The position numbers and the translations under genes are program-made. 64,000 nt of DNA from an uncultured Treponema sp. (GTDB taxonomy: Bacteria; Spirochaetota; Spirochaetia; Treponematales; Treponemataceae): positions 124,001-188,000 of the forward strand of contig CASGDA010000006.1 in NCBI GenBank assembly GCA_949300145.1, written 5' to 3'. Of this stretch, positions 38,089-47,451 are shown in pieces. The notes beneath the pieces are model-generated. The model was not told the DNA's origin. It saw only the letters and a program-made list of their open reading frames with translations, and made no database searches. Every line of letters begins with the position of its first letter. Within the stretch, counting starts at the first letter, position 1.

Positions 38089-38829
38089 TTAATTTGAAAT
38101 TCGGTTGAATATTTCCACATAAGCTTCTTTGACATTGCCCAAATCACGGCGGAAACGGTCTTTGTCAAGTTTTTCGTTTGTTTTTGCATCCCAGAAACGG
38201 CAGGTGTCGGGAGAAATCTCATCCGCAAGAATAATATCACCGTCCGCATCCTTTCCAAACTCAAGTTTGAAATCGATTAACTTTATGCCACGCTCCATAA
38301 AGAATTTTGACAGAATCATATTTATTTTTTCAGTTATCTTGTAAATAACCTTCAAATCATTCCAAGTGGCTGCACCGATGGCGACGGCATGATAATCGTT
38401 TATCAGAGGGTCTCCAAGCGCATCGTCCTTATATGAAAGCTCAAAAACAGTGGTTTTCAACTCACTTCCTTCCGGCACGCCGAGTCTTTTAGAGAAACTT
38501 CCGGCGGCGACATTCCGGACAATAACTTCAAGAGGAATAATTGAGACACGTTTGCAAAGCATTTCCCTGTCGGAGAGCTTGGCGATAAAATGGGATTTAA
38601 CGCCTTTTTTATCAAGCAGGTCAAAAAGCCCGGAAGCGATGTTGTTATTTAAAATCCCCTTCGATTCAATCTGACCTTTTTTTTCACCGTTAAAAGCGGT
38701 CGCATCATCCTTGTATTCAATTACAACACAGTCAGGATAATTTGAGGCGAAAACTTTTTTCGCCTTGCCTTCATAAAGTTGTTCGCCTTTAACGAGATTT
38801 TTCACCAATTGTTCTGGTTTCGCAGCCAT
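38089..38829 (-). CDS. purC: SAICAR synthetase
   Basis: Joins aspartate to CAIR with ATP. 246 residues with [10 protein letters not shown] near residue 18, [31 protein letters not shown] near 95, [10 protein letters not shown] and [14 protein letters not shown] near 197. ATG 38829 is the start: GGGAGG lies 8 nt upstream, and an in-frame TTG further up overlaps that element. Second gene of the pur operon, 39 nt after purE. Confidence 0.95.
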   Translation of the reverse strand: MAAKPEQLVKNLVKGEQLYEGKAKKVFASNYPDCVVIEYKDDATAFNGEKKGQIESKGILNNNIASGLFDLLDKKGVKSHFIAKLSDREMLCKRVSIIPLEVIVRNVAAGSFSKRLGVPEGSELKTTVFELSYKDDALGDPLINDYHAVAIGAATWNDLKVIYKITEKINMILSKFFMERGIKLIDFKLEFGKDADGDIILADEISPDTCRFWDAKTNEKLDKDRFRRDLGNVKEAYVEIFNRISN

Positions 38830-38868
38830 TCTGTTTCCTCCCAAAAATACATGGACTTTAAAATAATA

Positions 38869-39354
38869 TTATTCATCAAGAATCCGGGGATTAAGATCCC
38901 TGCGCATTGAATCCTGCAAATCTTTCCTGAAACTTACAAGCTTTGCTTTCAAATCCGGATATTTTAATGAAAGAATTTCAAGGGCGAGCCATGCAGCGTT
39001 TTCAGCATTGTCCAATCCAACTGAAGCTACAGGTATTTGTTTCGGCATCTGGACAACAGAAAGGAGGGAATCGAATCCGGCGGCTTTACCGGCATCCAGA
39101 GGAACCCCGATAACCGGAACAACTGTAAGAGAAGCGACAACACCCGGAAGCGCCGCAGAGAGACCTGCTCCGGCAATAAAAACTTCCGTTCCGGAAGCTT
39201 CAGCTTCGCGTACTTTTTCAGCCAGCAAATCGCCTGCACGGTGGGCGGAAATTACAAAGGCGTCATAATCAACACCGAATTTTTTCAAAACCGATGCGGC
39301 TTTTTTCATGACCGGCGCATCGGATTTGGAACCGAAAAAAATCGTGATTTTCAT
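38869..39354 (-). CDS. purE: N5-CAIR mutase / AIR carboxylase (PurE)
   Basis: 161 residues with GSKSDAPVMKKA near residue 8, SAHRAGD near 39, and AGAGLSAALPGVVAS near 68. The animal-like class II enzyme, which carboxylates AIR directly, normally has treponemal members; no purK is present in this operon, consistent with that class (inference). Start ATG 39354 lies 5 nt after a -10 element, without a Shine-Dalgarno sequence. First gene of purE-C-F-M-x-N. Confidence 0.92.
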   Translation of the reverse strand: MKITIFFGSKSDAPVMKKAASVLKKFGVDYDAFVISAHRAGDLLAEKVREAEASGTEVFIAGAGLSAALPGVVASLTVVPVIGVPLDAGKAAGFDSLLSVVQMPKQIPVASVGLDNAENAAWLALEILSLKYPDLKAKLVSFRKDLQDSMRRDLNPRILDE

Positions 39355-39389
39355 ATGCGAGTATACCACAAAACGAACAGGCGTTTCAA
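39355..39389 (-). promoter_or_regulatory. Leaderless-type promoter of the pur operon
   Basis: On the minus strand TTGAAA (39384-39389), 18-nt spacer, TATACT (39360-39365), then CGCAT and the ATG. The -35 overlaps the stop codon of the upstream gene. The predicted transcript starts on or next to the purE start codon. Confidence 0.75.
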
Positions 39390-40282
39390 GCGGTGACAAA
39401 ATCCGGTATTTTACCCATAGAGGTTTTAATCGAAAGCTTCTCCTGCGGAGAGTCCGCGCACATCAGGGGAATGACGGAAGGTTTTTCCATGGAAGGCGAA
39501 ATCAATATTCCGCGGTCAAGACAATCGCAGAAAAACCGGTAATACCTGTCCTTGGATATATCTGTATCCTGCCGGAGAAACAGGTACGCTCCCCTCCGTA
39601 TCCACGGTGAATTTTCCCGCGGAGAAAAAACACCGGCGAAGTCCCCGTCGCTGAATAAAGGAATCCGGCGCCGCAAATCAAAAAAAGCCCTTGCAAAAGC
39701 CGAAAGCATTTGCGGCGGCACGGAATCCCCTTTGCGTGCATCGGGAAGGACTTCAAGGCTGTCAGACGTTTCCGGGATAAAATTATCCGCCGCTTCCGCC
39801 GGAACAGAACCCGAGGCGCAGTCCGGGAAAAAAACAATCACCCCGGAGAATTCCGGGGCGGCGCCCCAGGGGAAAGGCACAGATGTAATCAAAGACTCTC
39901 CTGAGCCTGGTGCGGAAGAATCTTCCATACCGGAGGGTATCCAGGGAAACCATTCCCTTACTTTAATTCCAGCGCCGGAACAGGCTGCCACGACCCTCTT
40001 TCTGGAACAAAACCAGGAAGCCTTTCCGGCTGCACCAAAAAGGGAACTGACAGCCCCGGACAAATTCCTTTCCATACCTGAAGGAAGCGACCCCGTTAAC
40101 CCGCGGTCAATCATGTTCTTCAAAGCAAGTTTTGAGCTTCCCCGCCTTCTGCCGAGAATCGCGGCGCCGCCGTCCAAAAACATATCCAGAAGCCGGACAT
40201 TTTTTTCCGTATAAAGCCAACAGCCGCGTGCCCGCCGGACATTCCCGAAACGTCTCCGTATCTCGGCGGCATAATCAAACAT
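39386..40282 (-). CDS. Degenerate class III aminotransferase-like protein lacking the PLP lysine
   Basis: 298 residues, start ATG 40282 overlapping the gatB stop codon by 8 nt with GGCGGTGAT upstream. The N-terminal part (WLYTEKNVRLLDMFLDGGAAILG, residues 21-43, then a helix ending in GTSLP-like SLPSGMER) resembles the entry of glutamate-1-semialdehyde-type aminotransferases. The C-terminal part (RFFCDCLDRGILISPSMEKPSVIP) resembles their final domain. Between them about 170 residues replace the usual 250-300, with no Asp-Glu PLP motif and no recognisable Schiff-base lysine. It is probably not an active transaminase. The reading frame is intact and tightly packed between gatB and purE, so it looks like a maintained gene. 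Function unknown. Confidence 0.6.
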   Translation of the reverse strand: MFDYAAEIRRRFGNVRRARGCWLYTEKNVRLLDMFLDGGAAILGRRRGSSKLALKNMIDRGLTGSLPSGMERNLSGAVSSLFGAAGKASWFCSRKRVVAACSGAGIKVREWFPWIPSGMEDSSAPGSGESLITSVPFPWGAAPEFSGVIVFFPDCASGSVPAEAADNFIPETSDSLEVLPDARKGDSVPPQMLSAFARAFFDLRRRIPLFSDGDFAGVFSPRENSPWIRRGAYLFLRQDTDISKDRYYRFFCDCLDRGILISPSMEKPSVIPLMCADSPQEKLSIKTSMGKIPDFVTA

Positions 40283-41831
40283 TATCACCGCCAAGTTTTT
40301 CCCGGACCATCCTGGCGGCCGCATCCGGATCCGCCTGTCCGCGGGATTTTTTCATCACCTGGCCCACAAGCCATGCCGCAACGTTTGTTTTACCGCCGCG
40401 GAAATCAGCGACCGCCCCCGGATTTTCAGCGAACACTTCATCAACAACAGCAGCGATAGCCGCCGGGTCGGAAACCCTTTTCATGCCTTTTTCTTCTATA
40501 ATGGCTGCGGGTGTCTTTCCCGTTTCAAGCATACAGGAGAAAACATCCTTCGCCTGCTTGCTGGTTATTGTTTTGGAGGAAACAAAGTTCACCAGCTCCG
40601 CAAGGGAACCGGGAGTAACTTTTAATTCCGACAAAGCCTTTGAAAGGGCTGTGTTTTTTTCATTCACCGCGGCGAGCACTTCCGAAACAACCCAGTTAGC
40701 GGTTTTCTTAGGATCGGAGGATTTTGCGGCGGCGGCCTCGAACCATTCCGCGAGCTCCCTTTCAGAAGTGAGGGTTGTGGCGTCAAAATCAGACAACCCG
40801 AATTCAGATTTGAATCTGTCTCTCTTTTCCTGGGGACGCTCCCCAACCTTCGCCCTTGCCGCGGAAATAAATTCATCGCTCAAATAAAAGGGTTTAATGT
40901 CCGGCTCAACAACAAAACGGTAATCTATGAAAGAATTTTTTGTGCGCTGTACAACGGTCTCGCCCTTCGCCTCATCCCAGCCCATTGTATTTTTATAACC
41001 CGGATCAAAGGAAAGGTCTTCTCCCGCTGAACGCTTCGCCACAAATTCAGCTATCTGTCGGTTGGCTTCATAACGGCAGGCATCCCTTATCCATTTGAAC
41101 GAATTCATATTTTTTATTTCAGAAATCGGTGTTCTGTACTCCTGCCCGCCGTCCCTGATAATCACGTTGATATTGGCGTCACAGCGCATGGAACCTTCCT
41201 CAAGGTTACCGTCCGTAACACCTATATACCGGAGTATTTCCCTCAGAGTCTGCATAAAAGCGGAAGCTTCTTCCGGAGACTTCATGTCCGGCTTGGAGAC
41301 AATTTCAATCAAAGGGACTCCGGAGCGGTTATAGTCGATATAGCTGTGGGCTCCTTCTATATGCAGGCTTTTACCGACGTCCTCTTCAAGATGTATACGT
41401 TCAATCCTGACATCTTTCCACACGGGAGGTTTTGACGGAGGCGCGATGTTTATTCTGACAAGTCCGTTCCTGCACAACGGGATGTCATACTGGGTAATCT
41501 GGTAGCCCTTAACCAAGTCAGGATAAAAATAATGTTTGCGGTCGAACTTCGTAAACCGGTTGATTTCGCAGTCAAGGGCCATTCCGGCGATAACACCGAA
41601 TTCCACATACTCCTGGCTGACGATGGGCATAGCGCCCGGCAATCCAAGGCAGACGGGACAAACACGGGTATTCGGCATTCCTCCGTATCTATTCTCACAG
41701 GCGCAGAAAGCCTTTGTCTTTGTCAGCAATTCACAGTGGATTTCGCATCCTATCATTATTTCATAATCAAGCCCGAAATCATTTATACCCGGATCTTTCA
41801 TTACAGAAGTGGTGTTGTTTTTATCACTCAC
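40275..41831 (-). CDS. gatB: Aspartyl/glutamyl-tRNA amidotransferase subunit B
   Basis: Binds misacylated Glu-tRNA(Gln)/Asp-tRNA(Asn) and phosphorylates the amino acid before amidation. 518 residues: YEIMIGCEIHCELLTKTKAF near residue 24, RVCPVCLGLPGAMP near 57, SGVPLIEIVSKPD near 170, and the C-terminal YqeY-like tail ending VREKLGG. Zinc-type cysteines appear in CACENRYGG and CPVC. GTG start at 41831 overlaps the gatA TGA, with GGAGG 7 nt upstream. Confidence 0.95.
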   Translation of the reverse strand: MSDKNNTTSVMKDPGINDFGLDYEIMIGCEIHCELLTKTKAFCACENRYGGMPNTRVCPVCLGLPGAMPIVSQEYVEFGVIAGMALDCEINRFTKFDRKHYFYPDLVKGYQITQYDIPLCRNGLVRINIAPPSKPPVWKDVRIERIHLEEDVGKSLHIEGAHSYIDYNRSGVPLIEIVSKPDMKSPEEASAFMQTLREILRYIGVTDGNLEEGSMRCDANINVIIRDGGQEYRTPISEIKNMNSFKWIRDACRYEANRQIAEFVAKRSAGEDLSFDPGYKNTMGWDEAKGETVVQRTKNSFIDYRFVVEPDIKPFYLSDEFISAARAKVGERPQEKRDRFKSEFGLSDFDATTLTSERELAEWFEAAAAKSSDPKKTANWVVSEVLAAVNEKNTALSKALSELKVTPGSLAELVNFVSSKTITSKQAKDVFSCMLETGKTPAAIIEEKGMKRVSDPAAIAAVVDEVFAENPGAVADFRGGKTNVAAWLVGQVMKKSRGQADPDAAARMVREKLGGDNV

Positions 41832-43312
41832 AGCGGTGCCTCCGCATTGAATTCCCTGCCGCATTCAACCTCCCAGGTTCTTGCGGCCCTCAGGATTTTT
41901 TCCTCGCCGAACATCGGTCCGCATATCTGTATGCCGACAGGCAGACCTTCAGAAGTTTTCCCCATCGGAACAGAAAGGGACGGGATACGGGCAAGATTAA
42001 CAAAGGTTGTAAACAAATCCGACAGATACATAGCCAGAGGATCATCAACCTTGGATCCGAGAGGAAAGGCGGTTGCGGGACTGGTCGGAACAAGAATCAA
42101 ATCGTATTTGGAAAAAACATCCGCGACATCTTTTTGGATGCGGGCGCGGACACTCATCGCCTTTTTATAACAATCACCGGAGAAATGCGTTGACAACACA
42201 TAATTTCCGATTACAATCCTACGCTTCACTTCCGCGCCGAAACCTTCAGACCTGGTACTGACATAAAGCTCGTCATACCCCTGTCCCGGGTCACGGCGAA
42301 TCCCGTACCGGATTCCGTCAAAACGGGAAAGATTTGAAGCCGCCTCAGAAAGGGCGATTACATAATAACAGCTTACCGCGGCTTCAAGAACAGGAATTGA
42401 AACCGCATCAAGGGACGCCCCCTGGGACTCGAACCATGCGCAGGCTTTCCCAAAAATTGAAGAAACCTGCCTGTCCATACCTTGCGCGCTGACAAATTCT
42501 TTCGGCAATGCTATCCTCACGCCCTTTAAATCGAGGGGCGTTAAATTTGAAGGGGAAGGGATTTCCAGATTGACCGAGGTGTCGTCGCAACGGTCCCGGC
42601 CGGCCATTACAGACAAGGCGAGGGCTGTATCCCCTGCACTTTTAGCCAGAATACCAACCTGATCCAACGAGGAACCGAAAGCGACAACTCCGTAGCGGCT
42701 CAAAGTACCGTAGGAAGGCTTCAATCCGTATACACCGCAGTAGGAGGCGGGAAGCCGAACCGAACCGCCCGTCTCGGTTCCGAGAGCGAACGGAGCCTGT
42801 CCTCCTGCGACCACGGCGGCGGAACCGCCGGAGCTTCCTCCGGGAGTAAGGTTCCTGTCAACGGGATTGCGGGAAGGTCCGTAGGAAGAATATTCCGTTG
42901 AAGACCCCATGGCGAATTCATCCATGTTTGTCCTGCCCATGGGGACAGCGCCTGCCTCCAAAAGCCTGCTTATCACAGTGGCGTTGTATGGTGCTACATA
43001 TCCTTCCAGAATACGGCTCCCGCAGGTACACTTTTTCCCTTTCACGGAAATATTATCCTTGACGGCGAAGGGCAGCCCGAGCAGAGGCCGTTTGTCTCCG
43101 TTTTTACGCGCGGAATCCGCGGCGCAGGCCTTTTCCTCCGCATCCTCATACCATTCAATATAACCGCGCAAAGGCATTTCCGACACGCAGTCGTTTTCCC
43201 ACCGGCTCTTAAAAGCCTTGACAATCTCAACGCTGGAAAGGGAACCTTTTTCCATCAGATCCAGCATTTCCACCGCAGACAGGGCGCAGATATCCGTTTC
43301 AGATTTTCCCAC
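41828..43312 (-). CDS. gatA: Aspartyl/glutamyl-tRNA amidotransferase subunit A
   Basis: Amidase subunit that frees ammonia from glutamine. 494 residues with the Ser-cisSer-Lys triad: Lys in LPFAVKDNIS near residue 80, and both serines in TPGGSSGGSAAVVAGG near 155-170. GTG start at 43312 with GGAGGAG upstream; the longer reading frame to 43345 would overlap gatC and lacks a ribosome-binding site. Part of gatC-gatA-gatB. Confidence 0.95.
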   Translation of the reverse strand: MGKSETDICALSAVEMLDLMEKGSLSSVEIVKAFKSRWENDCVSEMPLRGYIEWYEDAEEKACAADSARKNGDKRPLLGLPFAVKDNISVKGKKCTCGSRILEGYVAPYNATVISRLLEAGAVPMGRTNMDEFAMGSSTEYSSYGPSRNPVDRNLTPGGSSGGSAAVVAGGQAPFALGTETGGSVRLPASYCGVYGLKPSYGTLSRYGVVAFGSSLDQVGILAKSAGDTALALSVMAGRDRCDDTSVNLEIPSPSNLTPLDLKGVRIALPKEFVSAQGMDRQVSSIFGKACAWFESQGASLDAVSIPVLEAAVSCYYVIALSEAASNLSRFDGIRYGIRRDPGQGYDELYVSTRSEGFGAEVKRRIVIGNYVLSTHFSGDCYKKAMSVRARIQKDVADVFSKYDLILVPTSPATAFPLGSKVDDPLAMYLSDLFTTFVNLARIPSLSVPMGKTSEGLPVGIQICGPMFGEEKILRAARTWEVECGREFNAEAPL

Positions 43313-43313
43313 T

Positions 43314-43625
43314 TCAGGCTCCTCCCCCGAGAACTTTCGGCACACGGAAATAGCCGTCCATAAATTCAGGCGTCATCCGTTTCAAATCCTGCTGCTCAAG
43401 GCCGGAATGAACCGTTTCATCACGGAGATTTTCAACATTTGTCGTAGGATAAGCGTCATACGGGTTCCCTTCTCCGGAAAACTTTGAAAGGATTCCAAAA
43501 TAATCAACTATCTGACTGACCTGTGCAGCTAGTGTTTCAGTATCCGTACTTTCCGGCGAAAGTCTGGAAAGATACAGAAGATTCTCAAAGGTTGTTTGGT
43601 CTATACGCGAACTTTTTCCGTCCAT
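43314..43625 (-). CDS. gatC: Aspartyl/glutamyl-tRNA amidotransferase subunit C
   Basis: 103-residue linker subunit wrapping GatA and GatB. It begins with the usual two-helix segment (FENLLYLSRLSPE) and ends with the conserved LRDE(T) and FMDGYFRVPKVL tail. GGAGGAGGAAATAA precedes the ATG. One base separates it from gatA; 40 nt separate it from the helicase gene upstream. Confidence 0.93.
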   Translation of the reverse strand: MDGKSSRIDQTTFENLLYLSRLSPESTDTETLAAQVSQIVDYFGILSKFSGEGNPYDAYPTTNVENLRDETVHSGLEQQDLKRMTPEFMDGYFRVPKVLGGGA

Positions 43626-43665
43626 TTATTTCCTCCTCCGTCCGGGACGGCAGAATCATCCGGTT

Positions 43666-45990
43666 TTAATCCTTCACAATCAAAAGGCTGTGCCCCTGAT
43701 ATTCCGGCATAAACTTTTTTTCACCGCCGGATTCAAAACGCACCAGAATGACATATTCCTGCTCCGCCGGTTTCCCTCCGGAAAAAAATGCTTCGGTTAT
43801 AATACCATAACCGTAATCGTCATGGAAGACAGTAACGCCTTTTTTCCACCGGCGGGCAAGCTCCGAAACAGGGGCGGCTCCGGGAAAGGTTCCGGCGGAA
43901 CCCCTGCCCGGCTCCTCCGCGGCGGCATTTCCGTAAAACGCCGCGAAAGACGGCGGCGGCGATCCCAGTACTTTGACACCATCCGGCGGAATCTCATATA
44001 AAAACCGGCTCGGCAACGAAGGGCGGAAGGAACCGTACATCCAGCGTGCGGAGCAGCAGGTGAAGTACAGGCGTTTCATCGCCCTGGTACAGCCGACATA
44101 CATCAGCCGCCGCTCTTCCTCCAGGTCATCGCCGGTTTTGTCTTCCCTTGGGAAAAGCCCTTCTTCCAATCCGGTAATCACCACCCGTTTGAATTCAAGT
44201 CCCTTCGTATTATGCAGAGTTATCAATGTAACCCTGTCGGAAACGCCGGCATCTTCTTCAGATTTATCCACAGCCATTTCCCTGTCAAGCCTTATGTGCT
44301 CAAGGAAATCCAGAAGCCCCTGCAGTGAAAACGGATAAAGAGCGGCAGCATTGGAAAGCATTTCAAGGTTAAGCGCACGGGAAGAACCGGAACCTTCCGC
44401 CTGAGAGCGGTAAAAAGAATAAAGCCCGCTTTTTTCCAGAACCATGGATACAAAAACCGAAAGGCTCCTGCCGGAAGACGCCGCGGAACTTTCATCTTTC
44501 GCAGTCTCTGTTTCCGCCGAAGCTTCATCCAAAACGGAAACACATTCTTTCACAGCGGAAACAAAAGACGAGAGGTTTTGTCCCGCCTTTTTCAGTTTAG
44601 GAATTACATTCCCAGCGGCGTCCAGATAATCAGGGGAAGATACATCTGCAGCGCCGGAAGAATCCTCACGCGAATTCAGGTTTTCGAATTCCGCCTGTAT
44701 TTTCGCACAGGTGGTGGCGCCTACTCCCGCGACGGTTTTCTTCAGAATCTTGAAGAAAGAAACCTCGTCCCTTCTGTTGAGTATAAATGAAAGCATGGAA
44801 ATGGAAAGCTTCACTTCTTCCCGTTCATAAAACTTCAGGGACCCCACAACGGTATAAGGTATTTTCATTTTCAGGAATTCGGTTTCAAAAGACATGGACT
44901 GGGCGTTTGTACGGTACAAAACAGCCCAGTCACGGTAGGGATGCCCCTTGTCAAAAGCCTGCTTTATAAGCTGGGCGCAGAATTCCGCCTCCACCTCCTG
45001 GGTGGTTAAAAACGCAAGCACCGGCTTTTTCCCCGGAGCGCATTCCGTGTATAAGGTCTTGCCGAGACGCCCTCCGTTGTTGGAAACAATTTCGGAGGCG
45101 ACCCGCAGAATTTCCGGAGTGGAACGGTAATTTTTTTCGAGCCGGATGATTTCAGCGCCGGGAAAGCTCTCCGTAAAAGAAAGGATATTTGAAACCTCCG
45201 CACCACGGAAACTGTAAATTGACTGATCGTCATCACCGACGACACAAAGGTAAGTTTCCGGCCCCACAAGTTCCTTCAAAAGCTCGAACTGGGCGGCATT
45301 TGAATCCTGATACTCGTCCACAAGCACAACGGAAAATCTTCTGTGTATTTCATCACGGATGCCGGGATTTTCCCGCAGAATTTTTATGGGAAGATGAATC
45401 AAATCACCGAAATCCACGTTCCCGGAATTGCGGAGTCTTTCCGTATACCTGCGGTATACGGATACGAAATCAGGATCCGGTTCCATCAAAGCCAAATCAG
45501 GGCTGTCATATTCCAGGCAGTAATTTTTCGCCCGCTCGATTTTTCTCATTACAGACGGAACCTGCGGTGCGGAAAGACCGGGTTCAGCCTGCCTCAGAAG
45601 AGCGGCGGAATCATCATCATCGTAAATACTGAAGTTAGGGGAAATACCCGCCGCGGAAGCATAACGCCGGAGGAATTTCGCGCCGAATGAATGAAAGGTT
45701 TTTATTACCGCGCCTGACGCCGCGGGATTCAAAGAGGCGGCTCTGGCAGCCATTTCCCGTGCGGCTTTGTTCGTAAAGGTTACCGCAAGGATATTTTCAG
45801 GCCGTATCCCTTTCAGGGAAATCAGCCAGGCAATTTTCGTGGTGATTACCCTGGTTTTACCGGAACCTGCGCCGGCCAGAATCAAAAGCGGGGTGCCTTC
45901 ATGAATCACAGCCTGCTTTTGTTCTTCATTTAAGTTCTTCAGAAGAAATTCTTTTTCCAGATCCTGTTTTATGTTTTTGAATTCCGGCAT
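43666..45990 (-). CDS. UvrD/PcrA/Rep-type DNA helicase
   Basis: Superfamily 1A 3'-5' helicase for repair or replication restart. 774 residues with motif I LAGAGSGKTRVI near residue 38, Ia AVTFTNKAAREM, II VDEYQDSN near 230, III GDDDQSIYSFRGA, IV EKNYRS, and V-VI ITLHNTKGLEFKRVV...EERRLMYVGCTRA. The C-terminal tail has a short tudor-like segment (VTVFHDDYGYGIITEAFFSG) as in PcrA. GGGGAGACGG precedes the ATG. It lies 18 nt after rimO. Confidence 0.93.
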   Translation of the reverse strand: MPEFKNIKQDLEKEFLLKNLNEEQKQAVIHEGTPLLILAGAGSGKTRVITTKIAWLISLKGIRPENILAVTFTNKAAREMAARAASLNPAASGAVIKTFHSFGAKFLRRYASAAGISPNFSIYDDDDSAALLRQAEPGLSAPQVPSVMRKIERAKNYCLEYDSPDLALMEPDPDFVSVYRRYTERLRNSGNVDFGDLIHLPIKILRENPGIRDEIHRRFSVVLVDEYQDSNAAQFELLKELVGPETYLCVVGDDDQSIYSFRGAEVSNILSFTESFPGAEIIRLEKNYRSTPEILRVASEIVSNNGGRLGKTLYTECAPGKKPVLAFLTTQEVEAEFCAQLIKQAFDKGHPYRDWAVLYRTNAQSMSFETEFLKMKIPYTVVGSLKFYEREEVKLSISMLSFILNRRDEVSFFKILKKTVAGVGATTCAKIQAEFENLNSREDSSGAADVSSPDYLDAAGNVIPKLKKAGQNLSSFVSAVKECVSVLDEASAETETAKDESSAASSGRSLSVFVSMVLEKSGLYSFYRSQAEGSGSSRALNLEMLSNAAALYPFSLQGLLDFLEHIRLDREMAVDKSEEDAGVSDRVTLITLHNTKGLEFKRVVITGLEEGLFPREDKTGDDLEEERRLMYVGCTRAMKRLYFTCCSARWMYGSFRPSLPSRFLYEIPPDGVKVLGSPPPSFAAFYGNAAAEEPGRGSAGTFPGAAPVSELARRWKKGVTVFHDDYGYGIITEAFFSGGKPAEQEYVILVRFESGGEKKFMPEYQGHSLLIVKD

Positions 45991-46008
45991 TCCGTCTCCC
46001 CGGAAGGA

Positions 46009-47451
46009 CTAACCTTCCAAATGGAAAGCTTCCACATCAGAACCCCGCACAGCGGAAATTTTTGCTTTTACCAAAGCCCCCGGAAAAACAGAAATACCGT
46101 CCCCCAATGTTTTATCACCACACCGCCGGCGGTATCTCAAAACCACGGAACCATCAACTTCGGGGGCCTGAAACCAGGTTCTGCCTATCGCAAAAAGGAA
46201 TTCCTGTTCATCTGTTTCCGGAGGAATACATTCCTCAACCAGAACAAAAACCTCCCTTCCCTCAAAAAACCGGAGTTCCTGCCCCGTGATTTCCTCCTGG
46301 GCTTCATACAGAATTTTCTTTCTGGAAGCGGCTGTCTTCGCCGGAACCCTGGGCTTCATGGTATGGGCGGGGGTTCCCTCTTCAGAGGAAAAAGCGAACG
46401 CCCCGGACCAGAGGAAGCGCCCGGCCTTCAAAAACGAAAGGGTGTTTTCAAAGGCCCCTTCTGTTTCCCCCGGAAATCCCGTCAAAAAAGTTGTACGGAA
46501 AACAGCGGTTCTGTAAGGATTACCGGGGACAGAGAAAGCTTCACGGATTGTTTCCAGAAGGCGGAGATATTTTCCGGCATTACCGCTGCGGTTCATTGCC
46601 CGCAGAACAGTTTCATCACCGCTTTGAAACGGCAGGTCAAAATAAGGAAGAAAACGTCTGTCCGAAGCCATGACAGGCAGAATATCCAGCGGAAAATGGT
46701 CAGGATGCATGTACAAAAGCCTGACACGGAAATCCCCGGGCAGCGAGGAGATTTTCTCCAACAGCAAGGACAAGGGGGACGGTCCTGTACCGCATTTTTT
46801 ATCCAAGCCGAAAGAAGCCAGATCCTGGCCGATGAAATTCAATTCAAAAATCCCCCGGGAAACAAGGGCGGAACACTCTGCGGCAATTTCATCCGCGTCC
46901 CTGCTGCGCAGCGTCCCCCTGATTACGGGGATGGCGCAAAAGGAACAACAGTTTGAACAGCCCTCCGTAAGCTTCACATAAGCGGAGCCGGGAAAAGAAA
47001 ACAATTCGGGGCGGGCGCCGGAACACACCCCTGCCTGGGGAGGAATCAAAACAGGCCGGCCCCTATTTTCATCCTGAGCCGCAGTCTCTTCTGAAAATCC
47101 GGAAGCCGGAGGAAAAAGTTTATCAAGGATTCCGGGAAGCATTGAAAGGTTTCCGTTACCGAAAAAAGCATCGGCTTCAGGCAGGGATTCCGACAGAATT
47201 CCGGCGTAACGTTCCGCAAGACAACCGCAGAGAAGTATTTTTGCGCCGGGATAAGCCTGTCTGGCGGAAATCACGGCATTTATCGATTCTTTCTTCGCCT
47301 CTTCAATAAAACCGCAGGAATTGATTATGATAAGGTCAGCCTCTTCCGCTTCCTCCGCCGGAGTCCAGCCGGAAGAAAGCATAATCCCATGTATCAGTTC
47401 GGCGTCAACCTGGTTTTTTGCACAGCCATGCCTGTCCAGGAAAAACCGCAT
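46009..47451 (-). CDS. rimO: Ribosomal protein S12 methylthiotransferase
   Basis: Radical SAM enzyme that methylthiolates Asp of ribosomal protein S12. 480 residues: MTTase N-domain with DRHGCAKNQVDAE, NSCGFIEEAKKES and LLCGCLAERY (three cluster-binding Cys), and the radical SAM motif LTEGCSNCCSFCAIP near residue 165 (CxxxCxxC with an extra Cys). A C-terminal TRAM-like domain follows. The HGCAKN and NSCGFIEEAKKES variants are RimO-type rather than MiaB-type. Start codon directly follows the rodZ stop codon. Confidence 0.92.
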   Translation of the reverse strand: MRFFLDRHGCAKNQVDAELIHGIMLSSGWTPAEEAEEADLIIINSCGFIEEAKKESINAVISARQAYPGAKILLCGCLAERYAGILSESLPEADAFFGNGNLSMLPGILDKLFPPASGFSEETAAQDENRGRPVLIPPQAGVCSGARPELFSFPGSAYVKLTEGCSNCCSFCAIPVIRGTLRSRDADEIAAECSALVSRGIFELNFIGQDLASFGLDKKCGTGPSPLSLLLEKISSLPGDFRVRLLYMHPDHFPLDILPVMASDRRFLPYFDLPFQSGDETVLRAMNRSGNAGKYLRLLETIREAFSVPGNPYRTAVFRTTFLTGFPGETEGAFENTLSFLKAGRFLWSGAFAFSSEEGTPAHTMKPRVPAKTAASRKKILYEAQEEITGQELRFFEGREVFVLVEECIPPETDEQEFLFAIGRTWFQAPEVDGSVVLRYRRRCGDKTLGDGISVFPGALVKAKISAVRGSDVEAFHLEG

